Counted from the stretch's first letter, positions 41,792-52,552 are shown. The stretch is 64,000 nt of DNA from Mycobacterium sp. AZCC_0083 (GCF_014202335.1 NZ_JACHGP010000002.1:1-64000); one strand, 5' to 3'. Program-made: numbers and translations. The notes: generated by a model from the letters alone, not told the origin.

Positions 41792-43147
41792 GTGTACATG
41801 CCGCAAACCAAGGTCGGGACCGACGCACACGAGGTCGGCGCCCCCACCGCATCCGGTCGCGATCGCGCCGTCGACGTCGCCCGGCTCGCAGCGCTGGTGG
41901 TCGTCATGTTCGGGCACTGCGCACTGCTGCTCGCCACCATCGACACCAACGGACTGCACATCGGCAACCTGATCGGCGAGCTGCCCGCGATCGCCCCCCT
42001 CACGTGGGTCGCCCAGGTCATGCCGCTGTTCTTCCTCGCAGGCGGCGCCGCTGCCGCGTACGGCTGGAAGACGGGCACGCCGTGGGGCACCTGGCTGTTC
42101 ACCAGGGCGCAACGACTGTGCAGGCCCGTGTTCTGGTACCTCGCGGCATGGACGGCCGGTCTGCTCGTGACCCGGATGGTCCTCGGAGCGGAGTCCGCGG
42201 AGGGACTTGGCCGCGAAAGCGTCGCGCTTCTGTGGTTCCTCGGCGTCTACCTGGTGGTGCTCGCGTTCGTACCGGCGCTGACCAGGCTGAGTTCGGGGCG
42301 TGCGGTCGCGGTCGTGATCGTGTCCCTTCTGGCGATCTCGGCTGGGTTCGACGGCCTTCGGGTCGCGCTCGACTCGCCGACGGCGGGTGGGGCCAACTTC
42401 CTGTTCGTCTGGCTGATCCCCGCGACTATCGGCGTCGCCTATGCGCGGCGGCTGATCGGACCGCGTGCGGCACTCGTCACGGCCGCGGCCGCGTTCGCCG
42501 CGCAGTTGGCCCTCGCGATGACCGGGCTGTATGAAGTGTCCCTGGTCGTGACCGGCGTGGAGCGGATGTCCAACACCTCACCGCCGACGCTGTTGCTGGC
42601 ACTGCACTCCATCTGGGTGTCGTGTGTGTTCGTCGCCGCCGCGGGCGCCATCCAGCGGTGGGCCGCCCGCCCGCGGGTCTGGCGCGTCGTCTCCGTCGGC
42701 AACGGGGGAGCGATGACGCTCTATCTGTGGCACATCCCCGCCATCGCCGTCGCCGCGTTCACCCTGCACGCCGTCGGTCTCGACGCGTACGACGTGCACG
42801 CACCGGGGTTCTGGAGCCTGCTTGCTCTACGCGCTCTGGCGTTCGCGATCGTCATGGCGGCCGCGTTCCGGCTGCTCTCACCGCTCGAACACCGCAGGCT
42901 GCCATGGTGGGACGCGTCCGTCGGTGCCACCGGTGCCCGTTCGACCGCCGCAGGTGCGCTGATATGCGTCGCCGGCGTCGCGCTGGTCTGGCTGGCGAAG
43001 AACGGGCTGGCCGGTTCGGAAGGGTGGATCACTCTCGGATTCTTCCTCGCCGCGGTGGTGGCTGCGCGGGTATGTCAGGGGCGTTCGGTAGGGTCATCGG
43101 GTGACTCCGAGCCTGACCGTCAAACCCGTAAACACCCGTCTCGCTGA
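41792..43147 (+). CDS. Acyltransferase-3 family membrane protein
   Basis: 451 residues with about ten hydrophobic segments. The start RAVDVARLAALVVVMFGHCAL and MPLFFLAGGAAA are typical of acyltransferase-3, the His being catalytic. These enzymes O-acylate cell-envelope sugars or lipids. GTG 41792 or ATG 41798 starts it. The end overlaps tex by 47 bases, which is unusual but consistent with tex initiating inside it. Confidence 0.82.
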   Translation: MYMPQTKVGTDAHEVGAPTASGRDRAVDVARLAALVVVMFGHCALLLATIDTNGLHIGNLIGELPAIAPLTWVAQVMPLFFLAGGAAAAYGWKTGTPWGTWLFTRAQRLCRPVFWYLAAWTAGLLVTRMVLGAESAEGLGRESVALLWFLGVYLVVLAFVPALTRLSSGRAVAVVIVSLLAISAGFDGLRVALDSPTAGGANFLFVWLIPATIGVAYARRLIGPRAALVTAAAAFAAQLALAMTGLYEVSLVVTGVERMSNTSPPTLLLALHSIWVSCVFVAAAGAIQRWAARPRVWRVVSVGNGGAMTLYLWHIPAIAVAAFTLHAVGLDAYDVHAPGFWSLLALRALAFAIVMAAAFRLLSPLEHRRLPWWDASVGATGARSTAAGALICVAGVALVWLAKNGLAGSEGWITLGFFLAAVVAARVCQGRSVGSSGDSEPDRQTRKHPSR

Positions 43148-45515
43148 GGAACTCGCCGTACGCGAGGCCCAGGTGGCCGCCGCGGTGCGGCTGCTCGACG
43201 AGGGCTCGACCGTGCCGTTCATCGCGCGGTACCGCAAAGAGGTCACCGGCAGCCTCGACGACGGCCAGCTCCGCACCCTCGAGGAGCGCCTCGGATACCT
43301 GCGAGAACTCGACGACCGGCGCACCGCCGTACTGGCCTCCATCGAGGAGCAGGGAAAGCTCACCGCCGAACTCAAGGCAGCACTCCTGTCGGCTGACACC
43401 AAGTCCCGGGTCGAGGACATCTACCTGCCCTACAAGCCGAAGCGGCGAACCAAGGCGCAGATCGCACGCGAAGCTGGTCTCGAACCGCTCGCCGATCAGA
43501 TTCTGAGCGATCCGACGCTCGCCCCCGAAGAGTTGGCTGCCGGGTTCCTCGGGGCCGACGTCGCCGACGCTGCCAGCGCACTCGACGGGGCTCGACACAT
43601 TCTCATCGAGCGTGCCGCCGAGGACGCCGAGCTCGTCGGCGCGGTCCGCGCCAAGTTTTGGGCCGACGGCGCGCTGCGGACGGCACCATCATCGGAGGAG
43701 ATCTCCAAAAGCGCTGCAGGACAGAAGTTCCGTGACTACTTCGAGTTTTCCGAGTCGTTGGAGAGGATCCCATCACACCGGGTGCTTGCCGTCATGCGCG
43801 GCGAGAAGGAGCAGGTGCTCGCACTCAACCTCGACGGTGGCGACGAGGCGGTGTACCACGCCATGGTCGCCAAGACGCTCGGGATCGACATGACCTCCAC
43901 GGCCGCGGCGACACCGTGGCTGGCGACCACCGTCAAGTTGGCGTGGCGCGTCAAGCTGATGATCTCGGCTGCGGTCGACGCCCGCATGCGGCTGCGGCAA
44001 CGCGCCGAATTGGACGCCGTGGCGGTGTTCGCCAAGAACCTCAAGGATCTGCTGCTCGCGGCACCGGCCGGTACGCGCACGACGCTCGGCCTCGACCCCG
44101 GCTTCCGGACGGGCGTCAAGGTGGCGGTCGTGGACGGCACCGGCAAGGTGGTCGATACCTGTGCGATCTTCCCGCACCAGCCGCAGAAGCAATGGGATGC
44201 CGCGAAGGCAACGCTGGGAGCGCTCGTCGCGCGCCACGGGGTCGACCTCATCGCCATCGGCAACGGGACGGCGTCCCGCGAAACCGATGCACTGGCAGCC
44301 GAACTGATCGCCGACATCCGCAGCTCCGGCGCGACCGCCCCCGTGAAGGCCATGGTGAGCGAGGCTGGCGCCTCGGTGTATTCGGCATCTGCGTATGCGG
44401 CGCACGAGCTGCCCAGTCTCGACGTCACACTGCGCGGGGCGGTGTCGATTGCACGTCGGCTCCAGGATCCGCTCGCGGAGCTGGTGAAGATCGAGCCGAA
44501 GTCGATCGGCGTCGGGCAGTACCAGCACGACGTCACGCCGGGCACCCTCGCGCGCAGTCTGGATGCCGTCGTCGAGGACGCGGTGAACGCCGTTGGCGTG
44601 GACCTGAACACCGCGTCGGTTCCGCTCCTTGCCCGCGTCTCGGGCATCACGGAAACCCTGGCCGAGGCCGTCGTTGCCCACCGCGAGCAGACCGGACCGT
44701 TCCGCAAGCGCAAGGCACTGCTGGACGTTCCTCGCCTGGGCCCCAAGGCATTCGAACAATGCGCCGGCTTCCTGCGGATCACCGGCGGCGACGACCCCCT
44801 CGACGCATCCGGCGTCCACCCCGAGGCCTACCCGGTGGTCCGGCGGATCCTCGACCGCTCGGGCGTCACCCTCGCCGAACTCATCGGCAACGAACGGTCG
44901 TTGCGGTCACTGCGCCCCGCAGACTTCGCCGACGACCGGTTCGGCATTCCCACGGTGACCGACATCCTCGCCGAACTGGAGAAGCCGGGACGCGATCCAC
45001 GGCCCGCGTTCTCCACGGCGACGTTCGCTGCCGGTGTGGAGAAGGTGGCCGACCTGAAGGCGGGCATGGTCCTGGAAGGCGTGGTGACGAACGTCGCGGC
45101 CTTCGGGGCTTTTGTCGACGTCGGCGTCCATCAGGACGGGCTGGTGCACGTCTCCGCGATGTCCGATCGCTTCGTCTCCGATCCGCACGAGGTGGTGCGG
45201 TCCGGGCAGGTGGTTCGGGTGAAGGTCATCGAGGTCGATCTGGATCGCCAGCGGATCGCACTAACTCTGCGCCTCAACGACACCCCGCAGGGCGGTCACC
45301 GGGGCGAGCGAAGCGACGGGAAGAGCCGGGGCAAGCGCCCCGACCGCGGAGCTCCCGCGCCCCGCGGCGACGCCAATCAGGGCAAGGGCGGCGCCAATCA
45401 GAGCACGGGCAAGCGGCCAAACCCCAGTCGCGACAAGAAGTCTGGCGCTCGAGAGTCGAATCAATCCACGGGGTCGATGGCGCAGGCATTGCGTGACGCC
45501 GGGTTCGGGCGGTAA
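43101..45515 (+). CDS. tex: Tex transcription accessory / RNA-binding protein
   Basis: 804 residues from GTG 43101. Order: N-terminal helical/HTH region (FIARYRKEVTGSLDDGQLRTLEERL), a YqgF RNase-H-like domain (LGLDPGFRTGVKVAVVD, about 330), helix-hairpin-helix repeats (about 500-570), and an S1 domain (GMVLEGVVTNVAAFGAFVDVGVHQDGLVHVS, about 650-725). A basic Gly/Lys/Arg tail follows. Tex binds nucleic acid and affects transcription. The tail contains one copy of the GCGAGCGAAGCGACGGG repeat, read as ERSDGK. Confidence 0.95.
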   Translation: MTPSLTVKPVNTRLAEELAVREAQVAAAVRLLDEGSTVPFIARYRKEVTGSLDDGQLRTLEERLGYLRELDDRRTAVLASIEEQGKLTAELKAALLSADTKSRVEDIYLPYKPKRRTKAQIAREAGLEPLADQILSDPTLAPEELAAGFLGADVADAASALDGARHILIERAAEDAELVGAVRAKFWADGALRTAPSSEEISKSAAGQKFRDYFEFSESLERIPSHRVLAVMRGEKEQVLALNLDGGDEAVYHAMVAKTLGIDMTSTAAATPWLATTVKLAWRVKLMISAAVDARMRLRQRAELDAVAVFAKNLKDLLLAAPAGTRTTLGLDPGFRTGVKVAVVDGTGKVVDTCAIFPHQPQKQWDAAKATLGALVARHGVDLIAIGNGTASRETDALAAELIADIRSSGATAPVKAMVSEAGASVYSASAYAAHELPSLDVTLRGAVSIARRLQDPLAELVKIEPKSIGVGQYQHDVTPGTLARSLDAVVEDAVNAVGVDLNTASVPLLARVSGITETLAEAVVAHREQTGPFRKRKALLDVPRLGPKAFEQCAGFLRITGGDDPLDASGVHPEAYPVVRRILDRSGVTLAELIGNERSLRSLRPADFADDRFGIPTVTDILAELEKPGRDPRPAFSTATFAAGVEKVADLKAGMVLEGVVTNVAAFGAFVDVGVHQDGLVHVSAMSDRFVSDPHEVVRSGQVVRVKVIEVDLDRQRIALTLRLNDTPQGGHRGERSDGKSRGKRPDRGAPAPRGDANQGKGGANQSTGKRPNPSRDKKSGARESNQSTGSMAQALRDAGFGR
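45304..45320 (+). repeat. Short interspersed repeat, copy 1 (inside tex)
   Basis: GCGAGCGAAGCGACGGG, 17 bases, identical to three other copies in this window. Here it is translated as ERSDG(K) in the tex tail. Confidence 0.7.
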
Positions 45516-45522
45516 CCCGAAC
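45503..45522 (+). terminator. Stem-loop over the tex stop codon
   Basis: GTTCGGG pairs with CCCGAAC across a six-base loop that contains the TAA stop. No T run follows, as is common in mycobacteria. It may end tex transcription. Confidence 0.4.
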
Positions 45523-45533
45523 GGCTGGCCTGG

Positions 45534-45580
45534 GCGAGCGAAGCGACGGGTGATGTGGCCGGCGCGAGCGAAGCGACGGG
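45534..45580 (+). repeat. Short interspersed repeat, copies 2 and 3 in tandem
   Basis: Two identical GCGAGCGAAGCGACGGG units at 45534-45550 and 45564-45580, 30 bases apart, fill most of the 70-base gap between the convergent tex and mmpL genes. Confidence 0.75.
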
Positions 45581-45584
45581 AAAT

Positions 45585-48464
45585 TTACTGTTCGACTGTC
45601 GCCTGCGCGGGTTGTTTGGGCCACTTCGCGGGTTTGGGCCGGGGCCTGACCACCTGCGGCCACCAGAACCAACGACCCATCAGTGCGGCGATCGACGGCG
45701 TCATGAACGCCCGGACCACCAAGGTGTCGAAGAGGAGGCCCAGCCCGATCGTCGAACCGATCTGGGCCACCACGATCAACTCGCTGACGACCATCGACAT
45801 CATGGTGAACGCGAACACCAGGCCGGCGGCGGTCACGACGGACCCGCTGCCGCCCATGGCGCGGATGATTCCGGTGTTGATCCCGGCGTGCAGCTCTTCC
45901 TTGAGGCGCGCCACCAACAGCAGGTTGTAGTCCGCGCCCACGGCCAACAGGATGATGACCGCCATCGCCATCACCATGAAGTGCAGTTCGATGCCAAGTA
46001 TGTGCTGCCAGACCAGAACCGACAGGCCGAACGACGCGCCGAGTGACAGCACCACGGTGCCGACGATGACGGCGGCCGCGACGATGCTGCGCGTGATGAG
46101 CAGCATGATGATGAAGATCAGTGTCAGCGCGGCGATTCCAGCGATCAACAGGTCGTAACTGTTGCCCTCCTGCATGTCCTTGAACACCGAGGCAGTTCCG
46201 CCGACGTAGATCTTCGATCCTTCGAGGGGCGTGCCCTTGATGGCTTCCTTCGCCGCCTCCTTGATGGCGTCGATGCGATCGATGCCGTCGGCGGTCAGCG
46301 GATCGCCTTCATGGGAGATGATGAACCGCACGGCGTGGCCGTTCGGCGAGATGAAGCTGTCCATACCGCGTTTGAACTCTTCGTTCTTGAAGATCTCCGG
46401 CGGCAGATAGAAGGTGTCGTCGTTCATGGAGTCGTTGAACGCATCACCCATCGCGGTGGAGTTCTCGTCCCTCGCCTCCGACTGGTCCTGCATGCCCGCC
46501 TGACTGGAGTGCATCTTCAGCATCATCATTTGCATCGACTTCATAGTCTCGATGTTCGGCTTCATCAAAGCCGCCATCTGCGGCATTATCAGGTCGAGGC
46601 GTTGCAGGTCCGGGAGCAGCTCCTGGAAGTCAGAGGTCATGGTGTCGACACCGTCGAGCGTGTCGAAGATCGAGCGCATGGATGTGCAGACCGGGATGTC
46701 GTAGCAGTGCGGTTCCCAGTAGAGATAGTTGCGAATGGGGCGGAAGAAGTCATCGAAATCGGCTATCCGGTCTCGTAATTCGGCGATGTCGACGGCCATG
46801 TCGGTGGTCTTGCCGACCATCTCGTGGGTCACCGAGCTCATCTCTTCCATCAACTCGATCATCCTGCTCATCGTGTCGATGGTGGTCTGCATGTCGGCGG
46901 CCTGCACCAGCATGTTGTCCATGGTGTCCTGCATGTACTTGCGGTTCATCGTCTGATTGACGCCACTGTTGCTGAGCTGGGCCGGAATCGTGCTGAACTT
47001 GATGGGTTTGCCGCTAGGGCGGGTGATCGCCTGAACGCTTCCGATGCCGGGTACATCAAAGACGGCCTTGGCGATCTTGTCGATCACCAGGAAGTCCGCC
47101 GCGTTGCGCAGATCGCGGTCACCTTCGATGAGCAGCAGTTCGGGATTCATCCTGGCGACGGAGAAGTGCCGCTCGGCGGCGGCGAATCCCGCGTTGGCGG
47201 GCAGATCGGGGGGGATGTAGTTGCGGTCGTTGTAGTTGGGCTGGTAGCCCGGCAGGGTGAGCAGGCCGACCAGCGAGAGCGCGACCGTCGCGAGCAGGAT
47301 CGGGGCCGGCCACCGGACGATGGCGGCGCCCAACCGTCGCCAACCGCGAATTCGCATGGCGCGCTTGGGTTCCAGCAGTCCGAAGCGGCTGGCGACCGTG
47401 ATCACCGAGGGGCCCAGTGTGAGCGCCACGAACACTGCCACGGACATTCCGACCGCGAGGGGGACACCCAGCGATTGGAAGTAGGGCAGCCGGGTGAACG
47501 AAAGGCAGAAGGTCGCACCGGCGATCGTCATGCCAGAGGCCAGTACCACGTGCGCGGTGCCGTGGAACATCGTGTAGTAGGCCGACTCCCGATCTTCGCC
47601 TACGGTGCGGGCCTCCTGGTAGCGCCCGATGAGGAAGATCGCATAGTCGGTCGATGCGGCTATCGCCAGGGTGACAAGAAGATTCGTCGCGAAGGTCGAC
47701 AGCCCTATGAGGTCGTGGTAGCCAAGGAACGCCACCGCGCCGCGGGACGCCGACAGCGTGAGGAACACCATGACGAGCACGATGAGGACGGTGGTGATCG
47801 ACCGATACACCAGAAGCAGCATCAGGATGATGACGCCGAACGTGGCGAACTCGATGATCTTGACGCTTCGGTCGCCTGCCATCTGCTGGTCGGCGGCCAG
47901 CGCCGACCCCCCGGTGACGTAGACCTTGACCCCCGGTGGGGGAGTAAGCCCGGCGACGAGTTTTTGCACGGCCGCGACCGACTCGTTGGCCAGGGCTTCA
48001 CCCTGATTGCCTGCGAGATACACCTGCACGTATGTGGCTTTACCGTCGGTGCTCTGGGCTCCGGCTTCGGTCAGCGGATCGCCCCAGAAATCCTGAACGT
48101 GCTCGACGTACTTGGTGTCGGCCTCGAGCTTGGCGACCATGTCGTTGTAGAAGCGGTGCGCATCGGCGCCGAGGCGCTGTTCGCCCTCCAGCACGATCAT
48201 GGCCGAACTGTCGGACTTGAACTCCTCGAAGACCTGGCCAACGCGCTTCATCGCGATCACCGATGGGGCTTCGTCGGGGCTCATCGAGACCGACCGCATC
48301 TGGCCGACGACTTCGAGCTGCGGCACGGTCACGTTCAGGATTGCGATGATCGCGATCCAGAAGATGACGATGGTGGCCGCCAACCGGCGGATCCACTTCG
48401 CCGGGCCACGTCGCCGGGCCTGCTCGGTTGGGGGGACGGGTTCGATGGTCGGGGCGCTCACCAT
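45585..48464 (-). CDS. MmpL-family RND transporter (MmpL4/5-like)
   Basis: 959 residues, with about twelve helices in two blocks. Each block has an Asp-Tyr proton-relay pair ([16 protein letters not shown] and [15 protein letters not shown]). The second periplasmic domain has a long Met-rich coiled coil ([28 protein letters not shown]...), characteristic of the MmpL4/5 siderophore-exporter branch. Such proteins export lipids or siderophores. The usual MmpS partner is not adjacent; the gene upstream is an unrelated hypothetical, so the substrate is open. Confidence 0.9.
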   Translation of the reverse strand: MVSAPTIEPVPPTEQARRRGPAKWIRRLAATIVIFWIAIIAILNVTVPQLEVVGQMRSVSMSPDEAPSVIAMKRVGQVFEEFKSDSSAMIVLEGEQRLGADAHRFYNDMVAKLEADTKYVEHVQDFWGDPLTEAGAQSTDGKATYVQVYLAGNQGEALANESVAAVQKLVAGLTPPPGVKVYVTGGSALAADQQMAGDRSVKIIEFATFGVIILMLLLVYRSITTVLIVLVMVFLTLSASRGAVAFLGYHDLIGLSTFATNLLVTLAIAASTDYAIFLIGRYQEARTVGEDRESAYYTMFHGTAHVVLASGMTIAGATFCLSFTRLPYFQSLGVPLAVGMSVAVFVALTLGPSVITVASRFGLLEPKRAMRIRGWRRLGAAIVRWPAPILLATVALSLVGLLTLPGYQPNYNDRNYIPPDLPANAGFAAAERHFSVARMNPELLLIEGDRDLRNAADFLVIDKIAKAVFDVPGIGSVQAITRPSGKPIKFSTIPAQLSNSGVNQTMNRKYMQDTMDNMLVQAADMQTTIDTMSRMIELMEEMSSVTHEMVGKTTDMAVDIAELRDRIADFDDFFRPIRNYLYWEPHCYDIPVCTSMRSIFDTLDGVDTMTSDFQELLPDLQRLDLIMPQMAALMKPNIETMKSMQMMMLKMHSSQAGMQDQSEARDENSTAMGDAFNDSMNDDTFYLPPEIFKNEEFKRGMDSFISPNGHAVRFIISHEGDPLTADGIDRIDAIKEAAKEAIKGTPLEGSKIYVGGTASVFKDMQEGNSYDLLIAGIAALTLIFIIMLLITRSIVAAAVIVGTVVLSLGASFGLSVLVWQHILGIELHFMVMAMAVIILLAVGADYNLLLVARLKEELHAGINTGIIRAMGGSGSVVTAAGLVFAFTMMSMVVSELIVVAQIGSTIGLGLLFDTLVVRAFMTPSIAALMGRWFWWPQVVRPRPKPAKWPKQPAQATVEQ

Positions 48465-48614
48465 GTCGTCATCCGGGGTTTGCGCCCGTCTGCAACGGCA
48501 GCGGGCACCTCGGCGGAACTCCTCCCTAGGGGCGTTAGGTCACCTTAGTAATACCAGATGGGGACGCCTCACAGGGGCTTCGTCGACCGGTCGGCGGTGG
48601 TCGCCGCGGACGCT

Positions 48615-49022
48615 CTAACCGCTCGCGACGTTCACCTGCAGCGGCAGGTCGATCTGGTTGTGCTGACCCTGAATGCGCACGTTGTAGACGTGGCGACCCC
48701 CTGCGGGTTCGATGGGAAGCATGATCTGCGGAGTAATCATGAACACCAGGAACTCAGTCACCACGAAGGGCGTCGACAGCGCAGCAGTCCACCGGCTTCC
48801 GGTCGGGCCATTGGCGTCGACGCAGACCACGTACTCCTGACCGACGCTGTCATCGCCGACGTCCGCCAACAGCACCAGCTGAGTCAGGAACCCCGTAGAT
48901 CCCGGTGGAACCGTGGTGCTGGACCAACAGCCGCCGGAAACCTCGAGCATCCCATTCGTCTCGCTCGCCGCGTTCGCAAAGAAGGCCCCCGTCAAATGCA
49001 TACGGCGAATGCTAGTGGTCAT
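48615..49022 (-). CDS. Hypothetical beta-rich protein, DUF6941-like
   Basis: 135 residues; ATG 49022 has GGAAAGCACC upstream. The start MHLTGAFFANAASETNGMLEVSGGCWSS resembles the 'A..A....GKL.v.GGGW' opening I associate with DUF6941, and the rest alternates beta strands (LVLLADV, YVVCVDA). No signal peptide or catalytic motif. It starts 13 bases after the amidohydrolase stop and may be read from the same transcript. Confidence 0.5.
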   Translation of the reverse strand: MTTSIRRMHLTGAFFANAASETNGMLEVSGGCWSSTTVPPGSTGFLTQLVLLADVGDDSVGQEYVVCVDANGPTGSRWTAALSTPFVVTEFLVFMITPQIMLPIEPAGGRHVYNVRIQGQHNQIDLPLQVNVASG

Positions 49023-49035
49023 GGTGCTTTCCAGA

Positions 49036-50013
49036 TCAGCGCGCGGAGTTCAACCCGAAGAGACGCGCTGGAGTTTCGTCCATGATTTGGCGAGCGGTGC
49101 CTTCGTCGACGACGCTCAGCAGATCACGCATCGGGTGAGCTGACGCCATGTCGAACGGGGCATCCGTGCCCATCACGAGGTTCGCGGGACCTACCCGTTT
49201 GACGAGCATTTCCAGAACTTCGGGATCGTGCGCGAGGGTGTCGAAGACGAAGTTCTCCAGCCACTTCTCCGGGTCACCGGGGATGTCCTGGCACTCCGGC
49301 CGGACGCCTCGCGCATGGCGTAGCCGCCCGATCTGCCACGGCACGAACCCTCCGCCGTGCAACAAGATGATCCGCAACGACGGGAAGCGGGAAGGGGGAC
49401 CGGCGCACACCAGCCTTTCGGCGGCGATAGTGGTCTCCAGGAGGTTGCCGATCGCGTTCTGCAGGTACCAGTCCGCAAGGCCGGGGTGCGGCGCGTTGTA
49501 TGCCGGGTGCAGCATCACCGGCAACCCAAGGCGCGACGCGGTGGCCCACAACGGATCGAAGTCGCTGTGGTCCAGTGGTTTTCCCGCCATCAAGGTGCCG
49601 ACCTCGATGGCAACGGCTCCGGCGGCCTTCGCGCGCTCGATTGTGTCGGTGATAGCCGACAGGTCCTGTAGCGGAACGTGTGCCATCCACCGCAGCTGCG
49701 GTTCGCCTGTGCAGAACTGCGCCAGGGCTTCGTTGACGAGGGCTGCAAGGTGCGCGGATCTGCCGGGCTCGGCGTGGTAGCAGAACAGCGCGGGGACCAG
49801 CGAGACTATCGCCGCGTCGAGGCCGACGTCAGCGAGCCGGTCCAGCTTCGCATCGGGATCGGTGAATTCGGGGGTGAGGGTGAACCGGACGCGGTCGGCC
49901 TCGACGACTCCGAGCCTCGCGAGGCGCTGGAGCAGATGCGTGACTACGGTGCCTTGTTCTTGGGTGAGGGAACGTGTGTCAGCTATGGCGACAAGGTGAT
50001 TGGCCCCGGTCAC
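49036..50013 (-). pseudogene. Amidohydrolase (ACMSD-like), 5'-truncated
   Basis: From about 49915 leftwards the frame encodes an amidohydrolase-2 protein: VGLDAAIVSLVPALF, EVGTLMAGKPLDHSDFDPLW, VMLHPAY, IILLHGGGFVPW, MGTDAPFDM. The N-terminal HxH metal motif that should precede it is missing. The frame stays open to GTG 50013 only because it runs antisense through a histidinol-dehydrogenase-like fragment. The product would lack two metal ligands and is probably inactive. A shortened, repurposed protein cannot be excluded. Confidence 0.6.
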
Positions 50014-50179
50014 CTATCAGGAAGTCACCTACACGGCGAGCAGCGCCGCCCTCGGCGAACTGTGCGGGCGGGCCGCCCGGGTGGAGCTGTTCGAGGGTCA
50101 CGCCCGTTCCGGCGACGTCCGTCACGCCAAGTACACCGGCGCCCCGCTGTCATGGACCGACCACGTCTTCAACCCGTAA
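49921..50179 (+). pseudogene. Histidinol-dehydrogenase-like C-terminal remnant
   Basis: One frame reads EALEQMRDYGALFLGEGTC then VSYGDKVIGPGH. A second frame from 50003 reads APVTYQEVTYTASSAALGE and continues RVELFEGHARSGDVRHAKY to TAA 50177-50179. In HisD/sulfopropanediol-dehydrogenase relatives these blocks are continuous, separated by about 25 residues (LPT...ARYTGGLWV..). An internal deletion with frame change and loss of the 5' part broke the gene. Confidence 0.6.
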
Positions 50180-50182
50180 TGT

Positions 50183-52552
50183 CTACTGCCGCGCCATCGC
50201 TACCCGGAAGCGTTCGTCGGGGTCGATGTAGTGGTCGGCGTCCTTGGCGTCCTCGCCGAGGTCGATCCGTACCCAGTCGATCTTGCCGCTGAACCTGCTG
50301 GAGTGTGCGGTGTAGTCCGGGCTGACGGTGGTGCCGGACTCATAGCCGACGTCCGTCGTCTCGTCGGCCGAGAAGATGAAGCCCTGGGTCTGATCGACCC
50401 GACCCTTGCCGACTTCCCTACCGTCGTAGTAGAGGGTGACGTTGCCGCCCTTGCCCATTCCGCCGCCGTCATAGTCGAACTCCATGCGTACCTGGGTTGT
50501 GCCTGCCGGGACTGGTTCGGTTGCGTCGATCTCGAACGACTTGATGCCCAGCACGTTGTAATAGAACTTGGCGTGACCATCCTTGGCGTACAGGCTCCAC
50601 CCGCCGAACCGACCGCCCTGGGCGATGATCACGCCCTCGAGGCCATCTGCAGGCGCCTGCACCTCGGAGGTGACCGCGAACGACTTGTTCTTGATGTCGA
50701 CGACGCTGTTCTCCGACAGCCGACCCATGCCAGGAAACAGCAATTGGCTGTTGCCCTTGATCAGCGACGGTCGCCCAGCGGTGGCGGGGTTGATGCGCTC
50801 GATCTGGCGGTCGTCGAGCGGAAGCACGTTGTACTTGACCGCCTCGATCAGCCAAAGGCGCTGTAGTTCATGCAGTTTCTCCGGATTCTCCTTCGACAGA
50901 TCCCTCGACTGGGTCCAGTCGCTGTTGCCGTCGTAGAGCTCCCAGACGTCGTCGTCGAAGGCGGGCATCGCCTGGCCGCCCATTGCCCATGGCGTGCGAT
51001 GCTTGGTCACCGCGCTCCACCCCTTGTGGTAGATGCCTCGGTTGCAGAACATCTCGAAGTACTGGGTCTGGTGCCGCTCGGGTGCATCGGCGTCGTTGAA
51101 GCTGTACAGCATGCTGGTCCCCTCGTGGGGGCTCTGCAGGACGCCGTTGACCATCGTCGGCGCCGGAATGCCCGCTGCCTCCAGCACGGTGGGTGCGAGG
51201 TCGATGACGTGCGTGAATTGGTTGCGGTGACCACCCTTGTCATTGATTCCCTTGGGCCAGTGCACGATCGTGCCGTTACGCGTGCCGCCCCAGTGCGACG
51301 CCACCTGCTTGGTCCACTGATACGGCGAATCCATCGCCCACGCCCAACCGACCGCGTAGTGGCCGTAGGAACCCTCTCCGCCGAACTCGCCGAGTTTGGA
51401 GATCATGAACTCGGGGGTCTCGATGTCGGCCATCCCGTTGAAGTTGGCCATCTCGTTGAACGCACCCTGCAGGGTGCCCTCCGCTGAAGCGCCATTGTCG
51501 CCGACGATCAGGTAGACGAGGGTGTCGTCCAACACCGGCCCCAGGGCATCGAGCAGCCGGCCGACGTGGTGGTCGGTGTGCTCCAAGAACGCGGCGTAGA
51601 CCTCCATCTCGCGCTCGAGCACGGGCTTGAGGGCCGGATCCATGTCATCCCACGCCGGGATCTCCTCGTGGCGCGGGGTGAGCACGGCGTCCGGTGCGAT
51701 GACGCCCAGTTCCTTCTGGCGTTCGAACGTGATCTCGCGCTGCCGGTCCCAGCCGTGGGCGAACTTGCCCTTGTACTTGTCGATCCACTCCGGCGGCACC
51801 TGGTGCGGCGCATGGGTGGCGCCGGGCGCGAAGTACATGAAGAAGGGTTTGTCGGGCAGCAATGCCTTCTGCTGGCGCGCCCAGTTGATCGCCTTGTCGG
51901 TCAGATCCTCGGTCAGGTGGTAGCCCTCGGCCGCCGTCTTCGGCGGCTCGATCGGGGTGGTGCCCTCGTAGAGGGCCGGATCCCACTGGTTGTTTTCCCC
52001 GCCGATGAAGCCGTAGAAGTACTCGAATCCGCCGCCTCCGGTCGGCCATGCGGTGAACGGTCCTGCCGGGCTGGTTTGCCACACCGGAATCTCATGGCAC
52101 TTGCCGAACTGCGCGGTGGAGTAGCCATTGAGCTTGAGGGTCAGTGGCAGCGGCGCCTTGGTATTGGGGAGCACCGAGGTGTACCCGGGCGCCGCGGTCG
52201 CGGTTTCGGTGATGTTGCCCATACCCACCGAATGGTGGTTGCGACCGGTCAACAGGGCTTGGCGCGTCGGCGAGCACAACGCCGTGGTGTGGAACCGGTT
52301 GTACTTCAACCCGCCCGATGCCAGCTTTTCGAAGTTGGGCGTCTCACAGGGTCCGCCGAACGCGCTGCTGGCGCCGAAGCCCACGTCGTCGATCAGGATG
52401 ACCAGCACGTTGGGTGCACCGTCGGGCGGACGCACGTCCCTGATCGGCGGATAGCTGGTGTCGGGGTCCTTCGCATCGTAGGTGGTCAGCCCAACGTGCG
52501 GGACATCCGGAATGGGCAGGATGTCGCGCACTACCCGCGGCGATTTCGCCAT
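50183..52552 (-). CDS. Arylsulfatase (formylglycine type I)
   Basis: 789 residues. Asp55/Asp56 in VLVILIDDVGFG bind metal, and TTALCSPTRQALLTGRN gives Cys93 in the CxPxR motif converted to formylglycine. Further ligands are TAQFGKCHE, THAPHQ and VGDNGASAEG. After the catalytic core (about 540 residues) comes a C-terminal beta-sandwich-like part. No signal peptide is seen, so it is probably cytoplasmic. It releases sulfate from organic sulfate esters. A sulfur-type ABC operon lies 3 kb away. Confidence 0.92.
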   Translation of the reverse strand: MAKSPRVVRDILPIPDVPHVGLTTYDAKDPDTSYPPIRDVRPPDGAPNVLVILIDDVGFGASSAFGGPCETPNFEKLASGGLKYNRFHTTALCSPTRQALLTGRNHHSVGMGNITETATAAPGYTSVLPNTKAPLPLTLKLNGYSTAQFGKCHEIPVWQTSPAGPFTAWPTGGGGFEYFYGFIGGENNQWDPALYEGTTPIEPPKTAAEGYHLTEDLTDKAINWARQQKALLPDKPFFMYFAPGATHAPHQVPPEWIDKYKGKFAHGWDRQREITFERQKELGVIAPDAVLTPRHEEIPAWDDMDPALKPVLEREMEVYAAFLEHTDHHVGRLLDALGPVLDDTLVYLIVGDNGASAEGTLQGAFNEMANFNGMADIETPEFMISKLGEFGGEGSYGHYAVGWAWAMDSPYQWTKQVASHWGGTRNGTIVHWPKGINDKGGHRNQFTHVIDLAPTVLEAAGIPAPTMVNGVLQSPHEGTSMLYSFNDADAPERHQTQYFEMFCNRGIYHKGWSAVTKHRTPWAMGGQAMPAFDDDVWELYDGNSDWTQSRDLSKENPEKLHELQRLWLIEAVKYNVLPLDDRQIERINPATAGRPSLIKGNSQLLFPGMGRLSENSVVDIKNKSFAVTSEVQAPADGLEGVIIAQGGRFGGWSLYAKDGHAKFYYNVLGIKSFEIDATEPVPAGTTQVRMEFDYDGGGMGKGGNVTLYYDGREVGKGRVDQTQGFIFSADETTDVGYESGTTVSPDYTAHSSRFSGKIDWVRIDLGEDAKDADHYIDPDERFRVAMARQ

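Noticed and set aside
43736-44819. Two 348-residue frames antisense to tex
   Set aside because: Both are compositional shadows; tex is complete on the plus strand.
48525-48545. IdeR iron box upstream of the mmpL gene
   Set aside because: TTAGGTCACCTTAG shares only the first six bases and a few others with TTAGGTTAGGCTAACCTAA; too weak to call despite the MmpL4/5-like product.
46824-48548. 574-residue open frame antisense to mmpL
   Set aside because: Low-complexity His/Arg/Asp-rich translation typical of GC-rich antisense frames; the MmpL frame has all family motifs.
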